NCBI GenBank assembly: GCA_942493305.1
Contig: OW818686.1
Location: forward strand, 2,914,001 to 2,978,000
Direction of reading: 5' to 3'
DNA from: UBA7672 sp030824255
GTDB taxonomy: Bacteria > Pseudomonadota > Alphaproteobacteria > Caulobacterales > Hyphomonadaceae
Length of the DNA: 64,000 nt
Shown here: positions 1 to 7,119 of the stretch, piece by piece
Position numbering within the stretch: position 1 is the stretch's first letter
Layout: every line of letters begins with the position of its first letter
The notes under the pieces: generated by a model
What the model was told of the DNA's origin: nothing
The model's input: the letters and a program-made list of their open reading frames with translations, nothing else
Databases searched by the model: none
Position numbers and translations under genes: made by a program

Positions 1-2
1 CG

Positions 3-2462
3 GTGAAGCTGGCCGACAAGGTCGTCGGCGTGAGGGATCTCGCCTTCGATGCGGCCTATGACCCGGCCACCAAGAAGATCACGCTCAACTCGCTCTCGGT
101 CTCGAGCGATTGGGTGTCAGGCTCCTTCAAGGGCGAGATTGACGCGTCCGCCATCATGCGCGGCGAACCGTCGGCGACGACCCCATTCGTAGTCTCTGGC
201 GCTGATTTCATCATTAATGCCCAGCCCGTCTTCGAGGCGCCGTGGGCATTCGAAAGCGCCACCGTCGAAGGCGTGCTGTCGCTCGACAAGTCGCACCTCG
301 CTTTCTCGCGCCTCGAAGCTGTCAGCGGCGGGCTCAACGCCTCCGCCTCGGGGGAGGTCTGGCTCGACACGAAAGGCGAGACGTTGCAACTCGGCCTGAA
401 GGGCAAGGCCTTGGGCACGGGCGTCATCACGCCGGCGCAGGTTCTCGATTTCTGGCCCGTCGATCTCAGCGCCGGCACGCGGGACTGGGTCCGCGAGCGC
501 ATCACCGCCGGTACGGCCAACCGGGCTGTCTTCATCGTTGACTGGCCGCCCGGCGCCAACGCCAGGGGCTTTCTGCCAGACGAGCATCTCTCGCTCGAGT
601 TCGACGTGCAGGACGCAAGCGTCAAAGTTCTCAGCGACTTCCCGGCCATCACGGGCGTCTCGGGCACCGGTCACCTCAAGGGCAACAGCCTCACCTTCGA
701 CGTGAAGAAAGGCATGATGGACACTTGGCAGCTCAGCGAAGCCAGAGTCGATCTCCCGCAATTCTACCCAGGCGGCGAAACGATGGTGGTGAACGCCAAG
801 GGCGCGGGCGATCTCGGTGCGTTGCTGCGCGTTGTCGAGCAGAGCCAGTTCGGCTTCGCCAGCCGCTATGGCATCGATGTCCGCCAGATCAGGGGCGTAG
901 GCTCTATCGACGTCACCGTCCGCCAGCCGATCCTCGACGTAGTCAAGCCCGAGGATGTCGGTTTCGCCATTCTGGGCAAATTCCAGGGCGTTGCGCTGCC
1001 AAACCTGCTGGGTGATTTTGGCCTGGCGCAGACCACGCTCAACCTCGATCTCAGTCCGTCCGGCATGACGGCCACAGGCCACGGCCAGTTCGGAACCGCG
1101 CCCGTGACGTTCAGCTGGCGCGAGCGCTCCGGCGCAAATGCCGGCGTTGAACTCACCGCCAAGGCGCGCGCGACTCCGGACGTGCTCAACTCTCTCGGTT
1201 TCGCTGCACGCAATTTCATGCAGGGTGAAGTGGACGTCGATCTCCGCGCGACAGGCCCCGGCGGGCGCGACTTCGACATGATCTCGGCCAACATGGACTT
1301 CACGAAAGCGCAGCTGGAATTTGCCGACTTCGGCTGGCGCAAACCGTATGATTCACCCGCGCGCGGTTCGGTTCGCTATGGCGCTGACGGGACCAACGCG
1401 ATCGTCAACGGAGACATTCGGGCCGACGGTCTGGAAGTCGCCGGAGAGGCCCGCATGGACAAGCAGGGCACGATCCTCGGCTTCGACCTGGAGCGCCTCT
1501 ACGCGCGTGACTACATGGATCTGCGCGGCTCGGGTTCGCGTCGCCAGGATGGCGGCTATCGCATTGCGCTCAACGGCCCATATTTCGATGCAAGCTCGTG
1601 GATGGACGGCATCCTTGATATGTCGAAGTCTCGCGGCGATGCTGCGGATGGCGTCGGCGGTCCGGGCGAGCCGGGGCCTGTCTACGATATTCAACTCAAT
1701 GCCAACCGCATGAAGCTGCGGCCCGACGCCGAGATCACGAACACGCGGATCGCGCTGATTCTCGACTCGGAAGGCCCCCGCAGCGGCACGATCTCGGGCA
1801 ACATCGCCAACGGCAAGGCCATGAACGTTGTGCTCGGCGCGAACAACGACCGGCGCAATGTGAAGCTCACGTCGGATGACGCCGGTTTCGCTGCACGCGT
1901 TCTTTTGAAGGCTGATTACCTCATTGGCGGAAAGCTCGTCTTTGACGGCAAATTCGATGGCCCGATCAGCAATGCGCTTGTGACAATTACGGATGTTCGC
2001 CTCAAGGACGCGCCGCTGGTCGCGCAGATATTCTCGCTCGCTTCGCTGCAGGGACTGGCTGACGTGCTGTCAGGCGAGGGCGTCCTGTTCACCGATATTC
2101 ATGCGCCGGTGCGTCTCGTCGACGGCCGCATCGACCTGCCGGGTCTGCGCGCCACAGGTCCCGCCATGGGTCTCACCGCGCGCGGATGGATCGCGCCGGA
2201 GTCTGGCGAACTGTCCCTCGACGGCGTGCTCGCGCCTTCCTTCATCGGCGCCAATGCCGTGCTAGGCGCGTTGCCAATTATTGGCGACCTGTTCGTCTCG
2301 CGGCCCGGTGAAGGCATGTTCGCGCCCACGTACTCGGTACGCGGCACCTTCGCCCGCGCCAACATCTCCATCAATCCCGTCGCCGCGCTTACCCCCGGCG
2401 TTCTCCGCCGCATCTTCGAAAACCCGTCCGAGCCGCCGCCGACAACGCCGCCGGAAGAGTAG
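3..2462 (+). CDS. AsmA/YhdP-like (DUF3971) envelope protein, 5'-truncated by the window edge
   Basis: C-terminal 819 residues of a large protein whose reading frame is already open at the first base; the GTG at position 3 is probably not the true start. The text is rich in long beta-strand patterns typical of AsmA/YhdP repeats. It ends in a YhdP-like region (about residues 680-800, with LSLDGVLAPSFIGAN and a closing NPVAALTPGVLRRIF) before a short Pro/Thr/Glu-rich tail. Family members are anchored in the inner membrane and span the periplasm as beta-groove bridges thought to move phospholipids to the outer membrane. No signal peptide is visible because the N-terminus lies outside the window. 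The stop codon is followed directly by a strong hairpin, so the gene ends its transcript here. Family assignment is from architecture and should be treated as good but not certain. Confidence 0.75.
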   Translation: MKLADKVVGVRDLAFDAAYDPATKKITLNSLSVSSDWVSGSFKGEIDASAIMRGEPSATTPFVVSGADFIINAQPVFEAPWAFESATVEGVLSLDKSHLAFSRLEAVSGGLNASASGEVWLDTKGETLQLGLKGKALGTGVITPAQVLDFWPVDLSAGTRDWVRERITAGTANRAVFIVDWPPGANARGFLPDEHLSLEFDVQDASVKVLSDFPAITGVSGTGHLKGNSLTFDVKKGMMDTWQLSEARVDLPQFYPGGETMVVNAKGAGDLGALLRVVEQSQFGFASRYGIDVRQIRGVGSIDVTVRQPILDVVKPEDVGFAILGKFQGVALPNLLGDFGLAQTTLNLDLSPSGMTATGHGQFGTAPVTFSWRERSGANAGVELTAKARATPDVLNSLGFAARNFMQGEVDVDLRATGPGGRDFDMISANMDFTKAQLEFADFGWRKPYDSPARGSVRYGADGTNAIVNGDIRADGLEVAGEARMDKQGTILGFDLERLYARDYMDLRGSGSRRQDGGYRIALNGPYFDASSWMDGILDMSKSRGDAADGVGGPGEPGPVYDIQLNANRMKLRPDAEITNTRIALILDSEGPRSGTISGNIANGKAMNVVLGANNDRRNVKLTSDDAGFAARVLLKADYLIGGKLVFDGKFDGPISNALVTITDVRLKDAPLVAQIFSLASLQGLADVLSGEGVLFTDIHAPVRLVDGRIDLPGLRATGPAMGLTARGWIAPESGELSLDGVLAPSFIGANAVLGALPIIGDLFVSRPGEGMFAPTYSVRGTFARANISINPVAALTPGVLRRIFENPSEPPPTTPPEE

Positions 2463-2473
2463 GTCGAAAGCAA

Positions 2474-2498
2474 ACGGCCCGGCTTGGGGCCGGGCCGT
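2474..2498. terminator. Hairpin between convergent genes
   Basis: Perfect 10-base inverted repeat ACGGCCCGGC / GCCGGGCCGT with the 5-base loop TTGGG. It lies 12 bases past the stop of the AsmA-like gene and between it and the convergent SRPBCC gene. There is no clear T-run, so it may be a bidirectional or weak intrinsic terminator. Confidence 0.6.
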
Positions 2499-2517
2499 CG
2501 CAATCGTCATTCAGGTT

Positions 2518-2544
2518 GGATCAGTTGTCAGATCGGATCAGTTG
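2518..2544. repeat. Short direct repeat at the SRPBCC gene 3' end
   Basis: GGATCAGTTG occurs at 2518-2527 and again at 2535-2544, so two copies sit 17 bases apart and straddle the stop codon of the SRPBCC gene. It looks like a small local duplication; no function is evident. Confidence 0.5.
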
Positions 2545-3056
2545 GCTTCAGCCATCTTCTTGATGTTTTGCAGCGCCGCTTCGAACTGGGTGCGGCGACC
2601 GCCGACGTTCTTGTCCTTCGCGGCCTGATCGGCGCCATCGGACACATCGAGCATCAAGGTGTAGTTGATCTTGGTGGTCGTGGCGTTGACCGGAACGGCT
2701 TCGATGAAGCCGTGATAGAGGTTGTACCATTTCCCTTCGACTGCCGGCTGCGTGTAGCCATAGCCGTACTGGGATTTGGCGGTCATCACTTCGGTGACGA
2801 CGTTGGCGATCTTGCGAACCGAACCCACATTGCTATGGCTCGATTCAACGACGCAGGGCACTTCGCGGCCCGCGGCGATCCATTTGGAGATATCGCACCA
2901 TCCGCCGACCTTGGCCCAAACGTCGGCCACCGGCTTGTTGATGGTGATCTCCATGGGAATTGAAACATACTCCGGCGCCTTCTGGGCCCACGCCGCGCCG
3001 CTTCCCAGCACAGCCGCGCCAATCGCGCAGGCCGCCAGTTTCCCTGTCAGTTTCAT
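2538..3056 (-). CDS. Exported SRPBCC-fold (polyketide cyclase-like) protein
   Basis: 172-residue protein. The start is the ATG at 3056 because a strong GGAGGAG ribosome site sits 7-8 bases upstream and the product begins with a clean Sec signal peptide (KLTGKLAACAIGAAVLG, cleavage likely after AWA). The remainder resembles the SRPBCC/START fold. An early ITINKPVADVWAKVGGW strand-helix is typical of polyketide-cyclase members, and a later G..TYGYTQPAVEG and a long C-terminal helix follow. Such proteins bind hydrophobic ligands, and the ligand cannot be read from the sequence. It is a single gene convergent with the AsmA-like gene. Function beyond fold is unknown. Confidence 0.7.
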   Translation of the reverse strand: MKLTGKLAACAIGAAVLGSGAAWAQKAPEYVSIPMEITINKPVADVWAKVGGWCDISKWIAAGREVPCVVESSHSNVGSVRKIANVVTEVMTAKSQYGYGYTQPAVEGKWYNLYHGFIEAVPVNATTTKINYTLMLDVSDGADQAAKDKNVGGRRTQFEAALQNIKKMAEAN

Positions 3057-3184
3057 TTTCGACTCTCCTCCGAGTCCGCATTTGTCAGCGGTAGAGGACA
3101 AGTGAGCTTACGGACGCGGAAAGCGCCAGAGGAATTTTGCGGCTGACTGCATCACAAGCGCGGCGCCATCGCCTTACGCTGCGT

Positions 3185-4819
3185 TCATGCGGCCTTGTTT
3201 TCGTTCGCCGCTTGGTAGTCGCCGCGATGTTCGGCCAGTTCCGCCAAGCTCATGGAGTGCAGGCGGTTGATCTCGGCTACCAGGTCGCGCTCGGTGATCG
3301 GCTTGGAAAGGTATCCGTCCATGCCCATGCCCAGATAGCGCTCGCGGTCGCCTGTCATGGCGTCGGCGGTCAGGGCGACAACCGGCACGTTGCGCCAACC
3401 GTGATGGCTTGCGCGGATATGGCGGATCGTCTCCGTGCCATCCATGACCGGCATGTGCACGTCCAGAAGGACCATGTCGAACGTTTCGCGCTCCAGCGCG
3501 GCGAGGGCTTCCTTGCCATTTGTCGCTTCGACGATGCGCATGTTGTACGGGCGCAGGAACAGGCTCGCGACCTGACGATTGATCGGATGATCGTCCACCA
3601 GCAGCAGTCGCAGGTTCTGTGACTTGAGACGCTCGCGCACCTCGTCTTCGGTCACGGCAGTTCCTTCGTTCACGACGCGATGCAGGGGCGCTGCTTCGGC
3701 GGCAAGGAAGGAGAAGTTGAACTCCGATCCACGCCCGACTTCCGAACGAACGCTGGCTTCACCGCCCATCAGTTCAGCGAGGCTGCGCGTGATCGACAGG
3801 CCAAGGCCGGTGCCGCCGTATTTGCGGGAAGTCGAATTGTCGGCCTGCGTGAACGGACGGAACAGCCGCGCCGTCGTTTCCTCATCCATGCCAATTCCGC
3901 TGTCCGTCACGCGAACCCGCACAAGATGTTGCCCGTCCGTCATGCGCTTGGCCGTGACAAACACCTCGACGCGGCCCTGCTTGGTGAACTTGATCGCGTT
4001 CGAAATCAGGTTCGACACGCACTGGCGCACGCGAACGGCGTCGAAGTTCAGTACCTGCGGCAGCTCGGCATCCAGCGACAGGTAGAATTCCAGCCCAGCT
4101 TCCTCTGCCTTGGGCTTCCACAGTCTGTGCAGCCGGCGCAGCGTATGCACCAGGTCGGTGTCGGCTTTGACGATGGCAATCTTGCCGGCTTCGATCTTGG
4201 ACAGGTCGAGCACGTCGTTCAGCAGGGCCATCAGATTGCGGCCGGAGTCGAGAATCGTCTGGACCTGTTCGCGCTGTTCGGATGACAGCTCCCCCATCTC
4301 CAGCACTTGGGCCATGCCCAGAATGCCGTTCAGTGGGGTGCGGATTTCGTGGCTCATGTTGGCGAGAAAGGCGGACTTGGCGTTCGAAGCCGCGATCGCA
4401 ACCGCCTGCGCTTTTTTCAGCTCTCGCTCCCGCTGGCGCAGCTCGGTGACGTCGACCGAAATAGCGACTTTCCGCCCATCGGACATGGGCCGGTATGTGA
4501 CCTGCACGATACGCCCGTCGGGCGTGCGGGACTCGTACGTCTCGCCGTTCTCCGTGAAAGCGCTGTATTTCTCGACCTGCTGCGCGAGCTCTTCCTCGCT
4601 CAGGTCTGGCGCAGTCTTCCGCACATTGTATTCGAGCGCCTCGTTATACGTGCGCGCGCCTTGCGCGAATGCTTCGTAGAGATGCGGGAAACGCGCTTCC
4701 GAAACATGGTTGTGAAGAATGGGAACGCCATTTGCGTCGAAGATGGAAATGCCATCGGGCAGGTTCTCGATCGCCTCCATGAAGATGGGGTCGACGTTTT
4801 TCAGGTTTGTAGGCGCCAT
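3185..4819 (-). CDS. PAS-containing hybrid sensor histidine kinase
   Basis: 544 residues. A PAS-like sensor spans about 11-127 (DGISIFDANG), then HisKA about 147-212 with phospho-accepting His157 in MSHEIRTPLNG. The HATPase_c domain covers about 258-375 (N-box Asn274, G1 DSGIG 306-310, G2 GGTGLG 335-340). A C-terminal receiver runs about 403-520 (acidic pair Asp409/Asp410, phospho-acceptor Asp453, Lys506). There are no transmembrane segments, so it is a cytoplasmic hybrid kinase. A PAS containing DGxxxFD is common in alphaproteobacterial cell-cycle or redox sensors, but the signal cannot be inferred. No separate response regulator or phosphotransferase lies beside it, so output presumably goes through an unlinked phosphorelay. 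Transcribed alone on the minus strand. Confidence 0.93.
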   Translation of the reverse strand: MAPTNLKNVDPIFMEAIENLPDGISIFDANGVPILHNHVSEARFPHLYEAFAQGARTYNEALEYNVRKTAPDLSEEELAQQVEKYSAFTENGETYESRTPDGRIVQVTYRPMSDGRKVAISVDVTELRQRERELKKAQAVAIAASNAKSAFLANMSHEIRTPLNGILGMAQVLEMGELSSEQREQVQTILDSGRNLMALLNDVLDLSKIEAGKIAIVKADTDLVHTLRRLHRLWKPKAEEAGLEFYLSLDAELPQVLNFDAVRVRQCVSNLISNAIKFTKQGRVEVFVTAKRMTDGQHLVRVRVTDSGIGMDEETTARLFRPFTQADNSTSRKYGGTGLGLSITRSLAELMGGEASVRSEVGRGSEFNFSFLAAEAAPLHRVVNEGTAVTEDEVRERLKSQNLRLLLVDDHPINRQVASLFLRPYNMRIVEATNGKEALAALERETFDMVLLDVHMPVMDGTETIRHIRASHHGWRNVPVVALTADAMTGDRERYLGMGMDGYLSKPITERDLVAEINRLHSMSLAELAEHRGDYQAANENKAA

Positions 4820-5060
4820 GGTCGTTCCAACCCTTTGCCAGCCGACGTTCTGCCGGTCCGGTTTCTGGCTTGCGCCGCAGGTCTGGTTGGCTGCCCCGAC
4901 AGAGCGGAGCAGGCACGCGCCTACTTTCTCGCAAGTCTCCCTGCGACCGTTTGTACGGTGTTATCCCTAAGAACTGCTGACCGGGTCCGGGCGGGAGTCC
5001 TAACGGCGACCGCATTCCCGTTCGTATTTGCTTCCCTTCAGGGAAGGGCCCCAAGCGTCG
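4820..5060. other. Intergenic region upstream of the hybrid kinase
   Basis: 241 bases without a convincing gene. It holds the presumed promoter of the kinase (minus strand) and, at 5031-5046, the small hairpin CTTCCC-TTCA-GGGAAG just beyond the DUF4336 gene. A second inverted repeat CCAAGCG (5051-5057) / CGCTTGG (5067-5073) spans that gene's stop codon. No T-run follows either, so termination is only suggested. Confidence 0.4.
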
Positions 5061-5765
5061 CTACGTCGCTTGGAGCCAACGGAAGGCGCGCTGGATAAAT
5101 GCATGGCCATCGCGCACGACCGGCGTGCCGTGCGCCATCAGCACCTTGTCCACCGGCCATGCGAGAATACGCTTGAGCGCTGTGCGCGCCTCTTTGCGGT
5201 TCGTGAACGCCACGCGGAATTTCCGCGGCACGGTGGGCTCGTACTCCATCATGCCATCGAGCTTCGCGATCAATGCGCGCCACCCCTTGAACCAGCCACG
5301 CGGAAAATTCTGGAGCAGGTCGGTGAACAACACCGTGCCGCTCTTGCGATGGAAGAACACCACTTCAGTCGTGATTGCATTGCCGCGCATCACCACCTGA
5401 TCGACATCGGCTGCCCATGCCGATGCTGGCGTATCTCCAAGCTCCCCACCGATCCGAATGTCCTTCCGCCGCTTCGAAAGGCCCGGCGCAGCACACAAAT
5501 GCGCGCCGGGATAGGCCGCCTGCCAGTCCGGCGCGAATACATGATGCAGGGAGTTCGGAGCAATGATGTAGGCGACCACGCCCAACTCATCTACCTCGCG
5601 CCGTAGCGCCTCCGTGAGGGCGATCGGCGACCAGACGAACAGCCTCCGCTCCGGCAGCTGGATAACGGCCATGCGCGTCGGGTAGACGAAGCCAGCGGAA
5701 TTCACCGTTCCACCCTCCGCAATCCAGATATCCGGCCCGAATGGCCTGAGCCGCGCGTCTGGCAA
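5061..5765 (-). CDS. DUF4336 domain protein (metallo-beta-lactamase-like fold)
   Basis: Unknown-function protein matching the DUF4336 pattern: an N-terminal RPFGPDIWIAEG, then GFVYPTRM and VWSPI, APNSLHH, AAPGL.KRR and a late MAHGTPV. The family looks like a degenerate metallo-beta-lactamase-type hydrolase; activity is unproven. The frame stays open to 5933 but that would run into the tRNA gene. I prefer the TTG at 5765, which has GAGGGG 6 bases upstream and places the family's conserved start within the first ten residues, giving 234 aa. An alternative start further upstream cannot be excluded. It reads toward the kinase gene and is separated from it by 241 bases. Confidence 0.75.
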   Translation of the reverse strand: MPDARLRPFGPDIWIAEGGTVNSAGFVYPTRMAVIQLPERRLFVWSPIALTEALRREVDELGVVAYIIAPNSLHHVFAPDWQAAYPGAHLCAAPGLSKRRKDIRIGGELGDTPASAWAADVDQVVMRGNAITTEVVFFHRKSGTVLFTDLLQNFPRGWFKGWRALIAKLDGMMEYEPTVPRKFRVAFTNRKEARTALKRILAWPVDKVLMAHGTPVVRDGHAFIQRAFRWLQAT

Positions 5766-5896
5766 TGCAGTCCCCTCGACCGGCCCCAAGATCGAGACAA
5801 GGTGCGCTTGAGGTTGTCCGGGAACAATGCCTATTTCGAGCGCAGCATTCGCCCGGTGGACTTCCCGACCGTTTTCCCGTATTTCGCCCCCGGCTC

Positions 5897-5970
5897 GCGG
5901 GTATAGCTCAATGGTAGAGCAGCAGCCTTCCAAGCTGAATACGAGGGTTCGATTCCCTCTACCCGCTCCA
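5897..5970 (+). tRNA. tRNA-Gly (anticodon TCC)
   Basis: Complete cloverleaf of 74 bases including an encoded CCA. Acceptor strands are GCGGGTA / TACCCGC with T discriminator, and the D-arm is GCTC...GAGC with loop AATGGTA. The anticodon loop CTTCCAA gives UCC, and the T-arm is GAGGG-TTCGATT-CCCTC. The first pair of the anticodon stem is a G-A mismatch and the variable loop is only four bases. Decodes GGA/GGG glycine codons. Confidence 0.97.
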
Positions 5971-6026
5971 GCATTCCTCGAAATCGCGATCTCGGATTTC
6001 CGCGCCTTGGGCGGTCAAGCCACCGC

Positions 6027-6464
6027 TCAGCGGCGCTTGGGAGCCCGAACGAAGAACCCGCAAATGGGCTTGCCTTCCAGATCGGTGATCCGTTCGACCC
6101 GCACATCCAGCCAGGCCGACCTGAAGCCGGGCGATTCCGCCCTGAACTTCTTCAGCAATTCCTGCCGGTAGTCCGCCTCGATCTCATCGCGTTCCTCGTC
6201 CGAAAGCACGCGGCGGCGGGATGTATCCGGCGGATGCAGGGGCCATCGCCTTGGACGTCGGCCTTCCTCAATGATCTCTTCCAGGTCCTGGATGGCGAAG
6301 CGCACAGCGTCAATCTGGTAGGTGCAGCGGGTCAGCTGCTGGTAGAGCTCCGCCTGTTCGCTCGGCAGGGCGCCCATCAGCTGTTCTTCAAGGCGCTGGT
6401 GCTCGATGGCCAGCTTGTGCAGCCGGACCTTTCGATCTTCCAGTTCGTGGTCGATGGGCTCCAT
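6027..6464 (-). CDS. Hypothetical small charged protein with coiled-coil N-terminus
   Basis: 145 residues from the ATG at 6464; a GTG at 6485 is an alternative. Not recognised. The first 70 residues are strongly helical and heptad-like (DHELEDRKVRLHKLAIEHQ, LEEQLMGAL), suggesting a coiled coil. A Pro/Arg-rich hinge follows at about 72-88 (RRPRRWPLHPPD), and a C-terminal part has a strand-like WLDVRVERI and GFFVRAPKRR. There is no signal peptide and no membrane segment. It stands alone between the tRNA and rpoZ on the opposite strand. Its codon use matches the neighbours, so I consider it a real gene. Confidence 0.6.
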   Translation of the reverse strand: MEPIDHELEDRKVRLHKLAIEHQRLEEQLMGALPSEQAELYQQLTRCTYQIDAVRFAIQDLEEIIEEGRRPRRWPLHPPDTSRRRVLSDEERDEIEADYRQELLKKFRAESPGFRSAWLDVRVERITDLEGKPICGFFVRAPKRR

Positions 6465-6757
6465 GCCCCCAAGATAAGGCCGCACCGGTACGCTCTAAAA
6501 GGGGTAGCCGCCGGGCTCTTGCCGGATCTCTGTGAAGACGTGGCGGCGAACAGCTCCGCCGTCCGGTGGTCAGTCCATCGGCGGGGATAGTCGTGGCCAC
6601 TTTGTCGCGCCACGCGGAAGTCCGAAGCCAAAATGGATCCGGGCAAGCTGTTTTTGCCTGAATGCCCTGTAACTGCTGGTAAATCTGCCCGATACGGCCT
6701 ATGTTGCGTTCGCGAACCGCTTCCTGTAGACGGAGCGGCCCCCAAAAGGAGACTCGC
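6465..6757. other. Divergent intergenic region upstream of rpoZ
   Basis: About 293 bases between the minus-strand small protein and rpoZ. Contains the rpoZ ribosome site AAAGGAGA (6745-6752) and must carry promoters in both directions. I could not assign a -35/-10 pair with confidence. No small gene or stable RNA was recognised. Confidence 0.4.
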
Positions 6758-7108
6758 ATGGCCCGTGTGACGGTCGAAGACTGCGTTGAAAAGGTTCCGA
6801 ACCGGTTCAATCTGGTCCTGCTTGCCGCCCACCGCGCTCGCGTGATCCGCGAGGGCTCGCCCATCACGATCGACCGCGACAACGACAAGGACCCGGTTGT
6901 GGCCCTTCGCGAAATCGCGGCCGAGACGGTCGATCTCGAAACTATCCGCGACAGCCTGGTTGCCGAGCTTCAGGAAGTGCGTCCGGGCGAGGAAGCCGAG
7001 AAAGAAGCCGACAAGCGCGCCCTGGCTGCCGCTCCGGTGTCCTCGGAAGAAGAAGTTCTCAAGGCCTATCAGGTCGAGCTGGAGTCGGCGCGCGAAGAGC
7101 GTTTCTAG
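6758..7108 (+). CDS. rpoZ: DNA-directed RNA polymerase omega subunit
   Basis: 116 residues beginning MARVTVEDCVEKVPNRF, the standard omega start. The helical core continues through NLVLLAAHRARVI, G.PITIDRDNDKDPVVALREIA, followed by an acidic tail with EEAEKEADKRAL. Omega assists folding and assembly of the beta' subunit and forms part of the ppGpp-binding site on RNA polymerase. The ATG at 6758 has the site AAAGGAGA 6 bases upstream. It sits 11 bases before the (p)ppGpp synthetase/hydrolase gene; rpoZ followed by a RelA/SpoT gene is a widespread proteobacterial order and fits a shared role in the stringent response. Confidence 0.96.
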   Translation: MARVTVEDCVEKVPNRFNLVLLAAHRARVIREGSPITIDRDNDKDPVVALREIAAETVDLETIRDSLVAELQEVRPGEEAEKEADKRALAAAPVSSEEEVLKAYQVELESAREERF

Positions 7109-7119
7109 GATCGTAATGC

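Noticed and set aside
117..1082. 321-residue minus-strand frame inside the AsmA-like gene
   Set aside because: Shadow frame; beta-rich AsmA text on the plus strand is clearly the coding one.
2535..2544. GGATCA copies at the SRPBCC gene end as an ECF -35 element
   Set aside because: TGATCC is present on the minus strand but lies inside the gene's 3' end with no gene downstream in that direction at a suitable distance; coincidence is more likely.
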